A stretch of 64,000 bases of DNA from Macrosoma leucophasiata (Eukaryota > Arthropoda > Insecta > Lepidoptera > Hedylidae): NCBI GenBank assembly GCA_036365455.1, contig JAWQUS010000008.1, positions 20,939,501-21,003,500 of the forward strand. Reading direction: 5' to 3'. The position numbers were made by a program, and so were the translations under genes. How positions within the stretch are numbered: the stretch's first letter is position 1; each line of letters begins with the position of its first letter. Below, in pieces: positions 11,670 to 23,810 of this stretch. The notes under the pieces are model-generated. The model ran no database searches. It was not told the origin of the DNA and saw only the letters and a program-made list of their open reading frames with translations.

Positions 11670-12660
11670 AACCACAACCGTTTAGTTGGTAGTTGGCACT
11701 TGACTCTAACAAAAATTGGCACTTTAAAGCTTAATAAGAAGTCACGAACAGTCAACGATCATTTTTCGATTTAGTAAATATATTGAAAAATAATATAGTA
11801 TGCACACCCTTTACAATTTTAAAAGACCTATTCGACGAAACACCGCTATACAAAAATCAATAAAATTAAAAAAAATATCCTCGCGTTAAATGTAGGGGCA
11901 GTACCATAAATATTTTTTTCCTTGTTTTTATTCTACCACTTTGTCGGCGATTAAGGTGTTTACTTGTGCCAAATTTCAAGACTAGTAACAATCGTTTTTG
12001 CGCTAAACCGCGGACGGACGGACAGACAATACAGACAGACGAAACTATAAGGGTTCCTTGTTATATGTATCTTCACGCCAGGTCCCTAACGGGGTAGGCA
12101 GAGAGTGTAGAGCGCCAGATATCCCGGTTCAGACAAACCTCTCGTGCCTCGTCTACCTTCATCATTCTCTTCATACATGCACGCCGATTCCTAAGACTTT
12201 TGACCCCACCATCAGACAGAACTCGACCTATTTTGTTTAGTTTTTTAGTTTAGTCATTCGCTCATTCGACATTCTTTCTATATGCCCGAACCATCGGAGC
12301 ATGCGTTTTTTCATTTTTACACCGATACTATCATTCACACAAAGTCTCTTTCTTACATCTTCGTTACGAACGCGATCGGTGAGTGATACACCGCAGATCT
12401 TGCGCAAAGATCTCATCTCGACCGCGTTCAACTTACTTTCATGCTCTTTCCTGCATACTCAGCTCTCGCTTCCATATAAAAGCGTTGGAGTAAGTACAGC
12501 ATTATGTACGGCTAGTCGAGCCCGCTGGCTGAGATGTTTAGATTCTAGCAGCTTACCCAACGCTCCATTCACGCAATTCCCAGCAAGCACTCTTCTTTCT
12601 ATGTCAGTGGTGTACCTGGGTTCCTTGTTTACTACGGAATCCTAAAAACGGTTGTGCGTG
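11670..12660. repeat. family E repeat interrupted by a LINE
   Basis: Matches the right part of 6565-7515 (CTACCACTTTGTCGGCG, GCTAAACCGCGGACGGACGG, AACTATAAGGGTTCC). The LINE at 12063-12617 is inserted before TTTACTACGGAATCC. Confidence 0.7.
12063..12617 (-). mobile_element. RTE-like LINE 3' end, internally deleted
   Basis: Same family as 9989-10711. Flanked by GGGTTCCTTGTT at 12051-12062 and 12618-12629. An internal deletion near 12235-12255 removes the segment around YHDQIG and replaces it with a short T-rich stretch, shifting the frame. It interrupts a family E repeat. Confidence 0.8.
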
Positions 12661-13346
12661 TCGCTACACGCACTTGGTCGGTTTTTATTATTTTTTGTAG
12701 AGTTCATAGGTATGTGTATAATTAGTTGTAAAGTCATCGATATTAGGTACCATATTTCGTTATACATTTTAATATTTTTGTCATGTAGTAGTAGGGCTTA
12801 CACTTACCTACTTTACATGGGACACTTTAGGATGTAGGTATGTCTTGACGTAATTTTCAAGGGACATTAGGTACCCAACTACTAAAAAGCTTACTGACTT
12901 TATACAATACCGTTTTTATAATGATCGTTTTTCATTTAGCAATACTTGTTATATTGTAATTATATATCTTAATATATAAATAATAATAATATACAAATAT
13001 AGCTTAATTTTAAACCTTCCCTGTACTTCCAAAAATCATTCTAAACCAAAATTAGCCAAATCGGTCCACCCGTTCTCGAGTTTTAGCGAGACTGACGAAC
13101 AGCAATTGATTTTTATATATATAGATGACCCATATTATATCTGTATTTATATGCAGTATATTTGATAAATCATCATTTACGTTGACAAAATTATAGGTAA
13201 GTATACTTTTTTGATATTGTTAGGGTAACAATAGTACTTGTTACCCTTTGGCGTAACTTTTTTATTTGCTTATGAGCTAATCCGTCACTAATGACGTACT
13301 TCTGTTTTTTTTTTTATTAATTTTATGGCATCGCTTGTTATGCATA

Positions 13347-14770
13347 GGGTAAAAGCCGGATAGTTGCCCCACTTTTCGAAAAAGCTTTATTTTTCAAAAA
13401 TATAAACTTGCTGAAAATGGCTTTGTATGAATTTCAAAACATTGGTCTTTTATCTTTTATAATAGCCTATTTTTTTATACATAATTAGCAAAGTTTTTAA
13501 ATAAATACTGTTTTACATGGCCTCTCAAAAAAGGGATAGTGGCCTACTATGGCGGATAGTAGCCTAGCGCGGAAAATGCTTCGGGGGATACTTGCCTCAC
13601 GCGGGGATAGTAACCTCGGTGTGTATTTAATAAGAATAAAAAGAAATTTATATCAATTAAAGTAATCTTTATTCATTATTTAACAGTCTTTATATTTTAT
13701 TATATAATTTACTGAGATCTTTTGTTAAGAATAATTAAAATATTAATTAACGTTAATTAAATAGTTTTTAATTTTAATTATTTAAATTATGAAAAGTTGT
13801 GCTTTAATCCCAACTTTTCGGCAAACTGATAAGCTAATTGACGAATCACAATTCTGTCAGGAGGAAAACCGGCGTCCCCAAGCTTCAATATATGAGCACC
13901 AGTCTTTTTTCATTCTGGAAGCCAAGAACAGGATATTTTCCTAGAAGTGAAAAAAATACAATTGTGTCAGATAAGAAATTATGGACATAAAATTGATGTA
14001 TTTTTACTACTATAGGTATACACCTTTAATTTAAAAATATACCTTGAGTTAGCAGTTGCTGGTTACTGTTTTTGTAGCGTCTTCGTAGAGTTCGAGAGGA
14101 TATTCCGTACATTCGGGAAATTTCATTGATACTTTTTTTTTTCTCTCAATTCTTCCAAGGCCAAACTATCTTCTGTCCAGTTAAACCTGCTTTTCTTTTA
14201 TACTTGCGAGGCATTTTGTTTATCTAGAATAAATGTATAAAACAGTTAAATAGATATATGTTTTATTTACAACAAGTTAGTCACAGAAAATTCGAAAAAA
14301 CAACAAAAAAATTAGAATCCGTCTTTGCTTGTAACAATACTACTAGCTACTATAGGGGCAACTATCCGCGAAAGTAAGTAGGGCAACTATCCTTTTTGAT
14401 GCGGATACTTGCCCTTTTTATTTGTGAAATAAATAAAAAATATTTAACTATAAAACATATCACACAATGTAATTTGAACTCTAATGTATGCAGAAAAACA
14501 AAAAGTTGACTGAAACCACTATCAGTATTAAAGATATTTAATAGAAATTACTTACCAATATAATTATAGCGTCCGTCAAGGTTTCGCCGCGGAAGATTTT
14601 TACTCACACGAACAAAACACGTACACCTATTTCGATGGCTTATGCGGCACTGAGGCCTGCGGGGGGTCTCCACTTATTGTAGTAAAGCGCCAAAACATCT
14701 TATACTCCTAACATAGTGTATTAAAAACCGGGGCATGTATCCGTCCGAGGCAACTATCCGGCTTTTACCC
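13347..14770 (-). mobile_element. pogo-like (Tc1/mariner) transposon, degenerate
   Basis: TIRs GGGTAAAAGCCGGATAGTTG and its inverted partner at the right end, with TA at both flanks (13345-13346, 14771-14772). On the minus strand a transposase N-terminus begins MPRKYKRKAG (start at 14214-14212), continues INEISRMYGISSRTLRRRYK (an HTH), and resumes after a possible 100-bp intron as NEKRLV, then after a frameshift ILKLGDAGFPPDR and RQLAYQFAEKLGLKHNF, as in pogo/Tigger proteins. The catalytic domain is missing. A paralogous empty site exists at about 23780-23810. Confidence 0.8.
13789..14214 (-). pseudogene. pogo-like transposase N-terminal remnant
   Basis: The DNA-binding half only. Breaks seen: a stop and frame shift in the first HTH helix region after GLTG, a putative intron (GTATAT...TTCTAG), and a frameshift between NEKRLV and the HILKLGDAGF block. 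The catalytic DDE/D domain is absent. The element can only move if another copy supplies transposase. Confidence 0.7.
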
Positions 14771-14849
14771 TATTGCCAGTGTCAAGTAAAACGATATTTC
14801 GTATTCGTAATAAGCAACGTAAAAGTCAGAGCCAGCCAGTCAATTTATC

Positions 14850-15616
14850 ATGGGAAATGGAGGAATTTGTAAATAATTGATGCTTTCCATATTATACAAA
14901 ATTGTTCAGTGTCTATTTAATTTATTATGTGTTTTTGATTATTATTAGTGGCTATTCACTTTAGGTTAGTTTAAAAAAAAATGACGATGTAAAAGTGCTC
15001 TCCAGGAGCCTAATTATATGAAATAAATGAATAAACTGAATAAACTGAATCAGTCCGTCAGTCAGAGTCACAGTCAATAACTCGAGTAAAGCGATGGCTA
15101 CTTTACCAGAACATTTACAATGAAGTTTTAGAGGCAACCCGAAAGAACGTGTTTTCGCACTGTTATTCTATTTCACTATACGAGCACTGTAATAAGCCTA
15201 TATAAAACAAAATACCACCAACTTCATTTGATATAACTCAAAAATACACCAAGAAAATAAAATAAAATAAGAGCACCATACGCATCTTTCAAGCTTCCCG
15301 CCAAAACTCAACTTCTGTTATTCACTTTGCAAATCTCTGTTGCTATGTGTTACTGTGGGTTATTTTAAAACGTTAAATACGGAATCGATATGTGGTTTAC
15401 TGGCAAGAAATGCTATGAAGCGGAGCAGTCGTGGTTCCTGGGGTAAACAATTTGGCCTATTTTTAGATTTTACCGCATCCGCAGTTAGCCAGGTAAAAAT
15501 ATCAATCAATGATTTAATTAGCAATATATAGGTTATTCGTTTCATTAAAGCAGTAGTAGTAGACTGAGTAGATCTTGGATGGATACGGACTTGTAGGGGT
15601 TACTTAATAATATCAA
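14850..15616. other. no gene recognised
   Basis: Continuation of the repeat shared with 23620-23810 (to about 15150), then unassigned AT-rich sequence. Confidence 0.45.
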
Positions 15617-15752
15617 CTGGTGGTAGAGCTCTAGTGACGCAGCTCGCGGACGTAGACACCACCGCATTATCTAATATACTTGCCGCTAAATGGTAGTGTT
15701 CAGCACTACACTACACCCGCGAGCTCCGTCACTGGAGCTCTACCACCAGTAA
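15617..15752. repeat. family A snap-back
   Basis: The first ~100 bases of the repeat on the + strand run directly into an inverted copy of its first ~40 bases, so both ends read ACTGGTGGTAGAGCTC. Confidence 0.7.
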
Positions 15753-16139
15753 ACTTCAGGCGGAACTTGAACCCGGATCCACTGGGATTACTAGTCTACT
15801 CGCTCTACCAACTGATCTACCAAAATGGTAGATCAGTACAGTAGCCTACTCGCTCGGTCAAGCGAGTAGACTAGTAATTCTAGTGGTGGTGGGTTGAAGT
15901 CACGCGTGAAGTTTTTCAAAGTTGTGAAGTTCAAATTTAAATGGTGCATCTGTTTGAAGTCCAGTGGGCCGATAATAGGGGTATCTATTAGATGAATGCA
16001 ACGTTCTGAATAGGTGAACTTTAAGAGGTGAAGACCCAAAAGTAAATACCCATATAGAAGAGAATATCTGCTATTAGGTATGGCCATAATGGCAGATGAG
16101 TTAAATTAAAACCAGTCTTCATTGCTATTCCATTCTTTT

Positions 16140-16350
16140 TTATGTAATAAAAGTGGCAAACAAGCAGTTCACATGGATGAAGTGGTGCAGTCTAGGGATG
16201 TCAAAGCCTAGAGTCAAACTAGACGTCAACGCAGATGCGTTGCAACCCTGGGGCATTACTTGTTATGTCCCTGTAATAGTTATCACGCGGCCATACATTA
16301 CCATCTAACCGGAACACGACTCTGTGGAACACTACCATTAAGCGACAGAT
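16140..16350 (-). repeat. family A repeat, degenerate
   Basis: TTATGTAATAAAAGTGGCAA through GGAACACGACTC. Confidence 0.55.
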
Positions 16351-17250
16351 AGATAAGGTTAAAAACTTAAAAACCTTGAAATTTTCATTTATTGTAGTGT
16401 CGTTGACAAAATTCGAGGACTTAAAAATTACCTAACGACACAGCTGTCTAGTAGGTAATATGTATGTGGTAACACCTTAAAAAATCTCGAGGCTTAACAG
16501 TTTAATCTCCATTCAATGTTTTTTTTTTGTGCTTAGTAATCCATGTGGACAGTAAATACAATCATTAGCTCTCATATTTAAACAATTAAACATTATACCA
16601 AAGAGAAACATAGGGACGTAGGCAGGCACCGGTATACATTTCAGAACGCCCGTTATTTTAACTATTTAGAACTCTTTGGTTTGGCGATTCAACATTTATT
16701 TAGGTATATAATTAAAAATTAAATTGCGATGCATATTAGTAACAATAACGAGATTTCTGAATTAATATACTCAAAGAGAACTCCATTTCAATGAAGATAG
16801 CTAGTCTTTATACCTATACATGATTTCATTTTATAGTTCTCACAATAAAGCGATGGTAGACTCGGCAACAGTGTCTAAAACCACAGATCCAACAAATAGA
16901 TAAAATAACAGGTAAGGCGAGTGGGTGTATTGTTTACTTTGTTTTTAAATATATCGTTCCGGTGATGTTAACATAATTAGGTCATGATCAAAGCCGCTAT
17001 AAATATGCATCTTTGAATACATACATCGGTATAGTATTTCTTATAAATAAACACGTTAACCTAAGAAAAATTCGTTGAGAGATAAATTTAGTGCGTCAAT
17101 CAATCAGTGAGCATGAAACTGAATTCATTATTGTTCAACTATATAATATACAAATTAAAAGTATATTCTCTCCTAATGACGCAATACTGTTGTGGGCTTT
17201 TTTGGAGAAGGCTTTGTCCAGTGAACGCCTTTTGGCTGGAGATACCATTT
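16351..17250. other. no gene recognised
   Basis: Unassigned. A TATA-like CTATAAATATGCATC occurs near 17000 without an adjacent coding exon. Confidence 0.45.
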
Positions 17251-17547
17251 TTTTTAATGTAATGGAAATGGCAAACAAGCATACTGTTCACATTGATGTT
17301 AAATGATGACTGCAGCCTATAGACACTCACACAAAGACCAAGGTCAAAATGCAGATGCGTTACCACTCCTGAGGCCTAAAGTGTTATGCCTCTGTGCCGG
17401 AAATGTGCCGGAAATTACAGGGCCGTATATAATCACCTGACCGGAACACGACAGTGCTGAACACTACCATTTAGCGGCAAGTATATAAGGTAATGCGGGG
17501 GTGGCTATGCCCGCGAGCTCCGTCACTGGAACTCTACTACCAGTAAA
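17251..17547 (-). repeat. family A repeat, full length
   Basis: TTTTAATGTAATGGAAATGG to CTCTACTACCAGT. The ends are intact. Confidence 0.75.
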
Positions 17548-18078
17548 AAAAAAATAATCTTTCTTATTCTGCAAGATAATGAGGCATGAGAATTTTTTTA
17601 CCAGAACCAAGCTGGTCGTACTTAAGTGGTAGTGGACAGTGGCAAGATCACACAGCTGTAACATAGTTCAAAGAAAATTCCCTGCGAGCTTGTCCCCTTG
17701 TCTTGTAATAAGATTGAACTAATACAGTTTCAGTGCAATTTCACAAAGTGGAAGTGTAATGTGTAGTGTAGTCTTGGATGATTTTATAACAGAAAAATAT
17801 ATTTGCGACGAGAAAAAAACAAAGCATAAAGCATTAAAGTAGTTATTCACTTATATTAAAAAGAAAACAAGAAGAAGGAAAGAGAAAAACCACATATTTC
17901 AGAACCGCTACGAGTCGACGATGTTCCCTTTCTTGACTCTCGTCTATCTCTGTGCGTGGGCCACCGAGAGTGGGCGACAATCTTCTTTTTTATTGCCTGC
18001 TTATTCCAACGAAATAAAAATTTCAACAGTTTATAATCTAATCAATCATTAGCTTTGAAGTATCAAACTTATCTTAGG

Positions 18079-18764
18079 GACCTAACTCACTAGGACGCCA
18101 TGACGACGTCGCCGGCTATGTATCCAAGCTGCTAATATGGAAATACATGATTCCTAACTCACCAGGTCATAGTGTTTCCCAAAATCGGTCTTGCTCTTGC
18201 AAGATTTGAGCAAGACCAACGTGTTAAGCAGTGTGGTCTTGCTTAAATCTTGCACCGTCAGTCTTGTTCTTGGTCTTGCTAAAATTAGGCCGACTTGGTC
18301 TTGGTCTTGGTCTTGCAAAAATGCAAGAACAAGACCAATACTGCAAGACCAAGACCGATTTTGGGCAACACTACTGGTCACCTAGTGGCGACGTCTCCAC
18401 ACATAGAGCAACGCGGCCCACCGGTCGCGGCAGACCGGAGGGGAGTAGCCATAGCGTGTATTACCGATGCAAAACAGTCTGTCATTTTTTGCGGGGGAAA
18501 ATGTGTGTGACACACACGCACACTACAAATATCGTCTATTACTACGAAACTCACACCTTGACTTTAACAAAATACGGAAACAATTTCATGCACACATTTA
18601 AACATCTAGGCGACAGGTATAGGCCCATTTGGGCTTGTACTTTGACAGAGGGGAAAGCCTGCATCTGGCTACTCCCCTTCGGTGTTACTCTATGTCTCCA
18701 CACCATTCTAATTGGATAAGTAGCCGGCGACGTCGCCATGCCATCCTATTGAGTTAGGGCCCTT
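18079..18764. mobile_element. Harbinger-like non-autonomous DNA element
   Basis: Terminal inverted repeats GGGACCTAACTCACTAGGA and its partner TATTGAGTTAGGGCCC, extending inward through CGACGTCGCCGGCT. The flanks carry TTA on both sides, the 3-bp duplication typical of PIF/Harbinger. It interrupts a segment that is uninterrupted in a second copy near 19160. No transposase. A smaller TIR element is nested inside it at 18170-18373. The superfamily call is inference from TIR and duplication. Confidence 0.6.
18170..18373. mobile_element. nested MITE with TCTTGG-rich interior
   Basis: Ends AGTGTTTCCCAAAATCGGTC and its near-inverse GACCGATTTTGGGCAACACT. The interior is a repetitive run of GGTCTTG and CAAGACC units that folds back on itself. 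Confidence 0.65.
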
Positions 18765-18805
18765 ATTGACAACTTTATGAAAAAAATACCTATTACACTA
18801 CCCAG

Positions 18806-19075
18806 CAAGAAATATCGTGCCTACGAAGGCGACAGTCGGCTTGTTTCGTCTTCGTAGAACGTTATCTCTGCTGCACACTGCCGACGCGCCTACGCAAGCA
18901 CTGATAGTCCGGTATTGGTCTATTCTATTCTATTTTTGTATTGTGGCAACTACCACAAATTACTGATTATGCCAAAATTTAATGGTCAAAGAGCCGGTAT
19001 TGGTCAAAACTTGGTCAAAATGGTTGACAAACGTCATATAGGTAAGGTGCGAAAGAGATAAGAGCGACAATCTTC
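18806..19075. repeat. family I MITE copy
   Basis: Shares CAAGAAATAT ends and AGAACGTTATCTCTG. The interior carries an extra piece (about 18920-18995) before the TGGTCAAAATGGTTGACAAA segment. Confidence 0.65.
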
Positions 19076-19212
19076 TTTTTTATTGCACGCTTATTCAACA
19101 AACCAACGAAATAAAAATGTCAACAGCTTATAATCTAACAAATCATTAGCTTTGAAGTATCAAACCTAACTTATTGAGGAAAAAAAAAATTGAAAAAAAT
19201 ACCTATTACACT

Positions 19213-19455
19213 ACCCAGCAAGAAATATTGCCCATCGAGCTTACGAAAGAGACAATCGGCTTGTTTCGACTTCGTAGAACGTTATCTCTGTTGAACACTG
19301 CCTACGGGCCTACGCAAGCACTGATAGTCCGGTATTGGTTAAAAACTTGGTCAAAATGGTTGACAAAGGTCACATAGGTAAGGTGCAAAAAGATAACGCT
19401 CTACATCAGCCGTAGTCTCCTTCTTAAGGTCGATGTGCAATATTCGTTGTTGGTA
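19213..19455. repeat. family I MITE copy
   Basis: Carries CCAGCAAGAAATATTG at the left, mirrored by a weak CAATATTCGTTGTTGG at the right; same AACGTTATCTCTG core. Confidence 0.7.
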
Positions 19456-19593
19456 GGTAAGTGTAGATAACAATTGAGGAATGCCGAGAGTCTTCGAAAT
19501 CGGCATTGCATTTTAATGGGATGCAGGTGTATAAGAACCAGATTTCTTTTTATACTCCCCCGTAAAAGACTGACCGTGATGTTTTTATTTTAT

Positions 19594-19870
19594 ATACTAG
19601 CTGACCTGGCAAACTTCGTATTGCCTCAGAATGATTTATTATGACAAAGGTTTGATAGATACGGACTATTTGTATGAGAAAATGACATTGTGGTTTTGAC
19701 TATTTCCCATATTCAAAACCACAAATTCAATTTCTTCATATTTTCTTACCTTTTGAACATTCCCTTGATATCCAAAAATAATTCAAAACAAAAAATTGCC
19801 AAATCCGTCCACCCGTTATCGAGTTTTAGCGAGACTAATGAACAGCAATTGATTTTAATATATATATAAT
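19594..19870 (+). repeat. family F repeat
   Basis: ACTAGCTGACCTGGCAAAC to CAGCAATTGATTTTAATATA. Other copies: 12990-13125 (3' part), 21998-22325 and 47721-47975, all +. Confidence 0.7.
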
Positions 19871-19991
19871 GAAGGTGGCAAACACTTGCAGTTCAAATTG
19901 AGTAGTTATATCTCTGTGACAGTAATTACGGAGCCATCTAACTAACCGGAACACGTAGGTACTAAACACTAAAATAAACTGAGAATTTTAC

Positions 19992-20270
19992 TGGTGGTAG
20001 AACTCCAGTGACGGAGCTCGCGGGCATAGGCACCACCGCATTACCTAATTTACTTGCCGCTAAATGGTAGTGTTCAGCACAATAGTGTTCCGGTCAGGTG
20101 GTAATGTACGGCCCTGTAATATCCGGCACAGAGGCGTAACACCTTAGGTCTCAGGAGAAGTAACGTATCTGCATTTTGACCTTGATCTTCGTGTAGGTGT
20201 CTATAGGCTGCAGTCAGCACTTAACATCAATGAACTGCATGCTTGTTTGCCACTTCCATTACATAAAAAA
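19992..20270 (+). repeat. family A repeat, full length
   Basis: Bordered by reverse-oriented fragments of the same family at 19865-19975 and 20276-20345, forming a cluster of three. Confidence 0.75.
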
Positions 20271-20867
20271 TATTCAATTGGCGGCAGATAGGTTAGGTAA
20301 TGTGGTGCCTACGCCCTCGAGCGCCTACACTAGAACTCTACCACCACACACACTAAAATACAAACACATTGAAAGTTCACTTAAAAAAAAAATCCGGACG
20401 AATTGAGACCCTCCTCCTTCCTTTTCGTCGGTTCAAAAACGACGATAGCGAACTATGTTTAGCGCTACCAATAGAATTATTGGTCCAATTACGTCTATCG
20501 TTGCCTATGTGGCGAGTAAGAGCAAAGTTCCCACATGATAATAACCTAGTTAGCACACATTTAATTTTGTACCATGCCATCGTCAATTTCAACAAATTGG
20601 CTGAATAAGTATATTCGCCAATATCACAAGTTACTGCTGTTTCGTTTTACGATCTCTTACGGTAGTAAACTAGAACTAGGTTCATTTGTGTCGGTAAAAG
20701 GAACTATTTCTGTTTAGGCTGGAAAACTGGGTTAAGGCATGTATTTTGATGAGGAGCAATAGCGGAATGGCTCATGGACTGTGACGTAATAAATGCCATT
20801 TTTATTGTACCTAACTAGCATCTGTCCGGCTTCCCCACGTGGAATGAAATTATAATATGATTCTTAC

Positions 20868-21148
20868 TGGTGGAAGAGCTGCAGTGACTAGCTCGCGGGC
20901 GTAGGCACCACCGCATTACCTAATTTACTTGCCGCTAAATGGTAGTGTTCAGCACTATCGTGTTTCGGTCAGGTGGTAATGTACGGCCCTGTAATTTCCG
21001 GCACAGAAGCATAACCTTAGGCCTTAGGAGCGGAAACGCATCTGCATTTTGACCTTTTTCTTTGTGTGCGTGTCTATAGGCTGCAGTCATCACTTAACAT
21101 CAATGTGAACTGCATGCTTGTTTGCCACTTCCATTACATAAAAAAATC
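20868..21148 (+). repeat. family A repeat, full length
   Basis: ACTGGTGGAAGAGCTGCAG to CATTACATAAAAAAA. A 44-bp perfect palindrome follows immediately at 21155-21198. Confidence 0.8.
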
Positions 21149-21154
21149 GTAATA

Positions 21155-21198
21155 AGAATTGAAAGTTTGTGTAGGTACCTACACAAACTTTCAATTCT
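21155..21198. repeat. 44-bp perfect palindrome
   Basis: Arms AGAATTGAAAGTTTGTGTAG, then GT at the centre, and exact inverse; no loop and no mismatch by my reading. Confidence 0.9.
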
Positions 21199-21997
21199 AT
21201 ACAAATTTCAGCTAATTTTCATTCTTAAAGACCACTTTATCAGAAACTATGAAGGCAAAATCGGTAGTTAAGTGTATTCTGGCAATGGCTTTATAATTAT
21301 TGTACAAAAAAAACAACGATTTGCACACCGAGAGTGCCGCCAGAAGTGAAAATTTGAATATAGTAATAACGTAGTGCATTTTTTTGTTTTGTTTGGAATT
21401 CGGACAGATAAAATTGTTTTATTGCTCGTAATGTGTAAAGTGAAGTGAAGTTAGTTTGCCTGTTGTTTTCCCTGAGGTTTTCCACTTACCACTTACTTCT
21501 ATAACAATTTTCTGGTACATTTCGTATCATTTTAAATGTCACAAGTTTATGAAAATAATACAATGAGGCGATTCGATATATTATATCCACGCTGTGATAT
21601 TTTATTAAAGAAAAACCTGTAAATAGGTAAGTGGCCAGTTGTAGGAAAAATATAATAATCAGTAGATTTAATTTACTCCCTTTGACGTTTAAGAATATAG
21701 TAAAGTTCACAATATTACATTTTGTTCGCAAAAATTAAAATTGAGAAAGCATTTAAAACTGTACGATAAAAGAGAAAACTCTCCATAGAAGCACTTTTGT
21801 TACAGACATATTCATTAAAAAATATTTATTGCGAAGTCTACGCATGGTTTGTGCGATGTTAATTTTGGTCTTCGCTATATTAAACAGGAGTTTTTATCAA
21901 AAGTGTTTTAAAAGGTGATTTTTTTTAATTGTCTCGTCTGTCGTTGTTATTATTCTCATCTTCCTTCAAGTAAATTAATTATGAAATTTATTAATTC

Positions 21998-22325
21998 CTA
22001 GCTAACCCGGCAAGCTTCGTATTGCCTCAGAATGAAATAATGTGTCAAAGGTTTAATGGATACGGACTATTTGTATAAGAAAATTAAATTGTGGTTTTTA
22101 CTATTTCCCTTCAATTTTTTCATATTTTCTTACCTTTTAAACCTTCCCTGGGCTTCCAGAAATAATTCAAAACTAAAATTAACCAAATATAACGTGATGT
22201 AAATCATCGCAACGCCATCTATTGACAATTTGACCTAAACTATTATTGTATGAAGTGACTTTGAACTCGAACACAATTATAGAGTTTTAGCGAGATTAAC
22301 GAACAGCAATCGATTTTTGTATAAT
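21998..22325 (+). repeat. family F repeat with small insertion
   Basis: Begins CTAGCTAACCCGGCAAGC. An extra segment at about 22190-22270 (ACGTGATGTAAATCATCGC) splits it before GAGTTTTAGCGAGATTAAC. Confidence 0.6.
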
Positions 22326-22555
22326 ATAGATAGATTGATAAAAGACTCACTATTTAAAAGGAATAATCGTGTGAGCATGAGTGCTGTTTAAGCATAACAA
22401 TAATATATTCTTCATTGTACACCAGTTGATAGGAAAATATATAGAGAATTATAAATAATAATTTGAGTTATCCAAACATGTTTTTATCTAAGAACTAAAT
22501 TCATGTACCGTCGCGTCGGCTACGAAATACTACGAATAATAATTGGGAAGAAGTG

Positions 22556-22628
22556 TATGTATCTTGACGCCAGGTCCCTAACGGGGTAGGCAGAGAGTGT
22601 GGAGTGCCAGATATCCCGGTCCTGACAC
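22556..22628 (-). repeat. RTE-like LINE 3' tip
   Basis: Only the last ~70 bases of the same LINE family (CTTGACGCCAGGTCCCTAAC) remain. Confidence 0.7.
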
Positions 22629-23619
22629 ACCTCCCGAATATATAAGAGAATTTATCCTTAATTGTGTCCAAATATTCGAAAAACGCCTGGTGGTCACTTA
22701 TCCCTGGGACACATTGTATATTAGACAAGATTTTACTCGCGACTTCGTCCGCGTGACTTTTAATCATTACAAATTGTGGCCTATATGTTATTCCGATGTA
22801 GGTGTAACTTATTTATCACTATAAAGTTTCATCCAAATCCATCCAGTCGTTTTTTTGTGAAAGAGTAACAAACATCCATACTCACAAACTTGCCCATTTA
22901 TATATATTTAGTAGGATATTAGTATGATCCTGTATTATTATGTTCTTTATGTCTCATGATTCACCAGTTTCCCAGTATATAACATTAAAATATCGTAGGA
23001 AGGCCATTCCCGCAGCATTATCTTGCACATCGCGTCGTTCACACCAGTCTGAGGATCATGTAGGACTAACAAAAATTGCAAAGAAATCCCTTCGCGTTCC
23101 ACTGCTGCCGTGACTGCGTGCCCAACCGCTCTTTAATTGCGGCTCGAGTGTCTATTTTATTTATAGTTCGTCTTTTATTCTATGACATGACAAGAATAGG
23201 TTCGTTTGCATCAACGTATTTGTTAAACATATGATTTACGTCAAATTAACAACAGAATAACAACAAGAACGGGTTTTAACGGGAACCTTGAAAGAGGCGT
23301 GTAGTGGCTCCTATTTTATTTTATTTTCTTGGTGTATTTTGTAGTTATATTAAAAAAATAAGTCGGGTTTTCCTTCCTGACGCTATAGCTCCAGCACGCA
23401 CCAACCGATTTCCACGGTTTTGCATTCGTTGGAAAGGTCTCGGGCCCCGTGAGGTTTATAGCAAAGAAATCAGGATTATAAAACGACATCCACGCGGGCG
23501 AAGCCGCGGGCAACAGCTAGTGTTATATAAAGTTGATGGCATTTTGTTTGATATAGGTTTATTAAAGTGCCCGTGGATAGTGAAATAGAATAACAATGCG
23601 AAAACACGGCTTTTCAGTT

Positions 23620-23810
23620 TGCCCCAAAACTTCATTGTAAATATTCTGGTAAAGTAGCCATCGCTTTACTCGAATTACTGACTGTGACTCTGACTGACTG
23701 ACTGATAATTGACCAACTGACTTTAACTTTTACGCTGCTTCTGATGAATACAAAATATCGTTTGACTTGACACTGGCAATATGCGTAATAGCGATGCCAT
23801 CATATTAAAA
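23620..23810 (-). repeat. interspersed repeat, inverted relative of 13321-15150
   Basis: Reverse complement of the sequence that surrounds the pogo-like element (GGCATCGCT...TTGCCAGTGTCAAG...GTAAAGCGATGGCTAC). It lacks the pogo-like insertion and a second insertion at about 14850-15045. Confidence 0.75.

Larger units (their letters stand above)
17977..19165. repeat. tandem duplication of a ~380-bp segment
   Basis: The segment GCGACAATCTTCTTTTTTAT to AAGTATCAAAC at 17985-18070 recurs at about 19065-19165, and ACCTATTACACTACCCAGCA before a family I MITE recurs at 18787 and 19200. The first copy is split by the Harbinger-like element. Confidence 0.6.

Noticed and set aside
16995..17090. TATA-box promoter (CTATAAATATGC)
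   Set aside because: No adjacent exon, and AT-rich sequence makes such matches likely by chance.
23304..23588. 94-codon + strand ORF as a gene
   Set aside because: It lies in a common GC-headed dispersed repeat (CCGCGGGCAACAGCTAG end) and shows no protein-like pattern.
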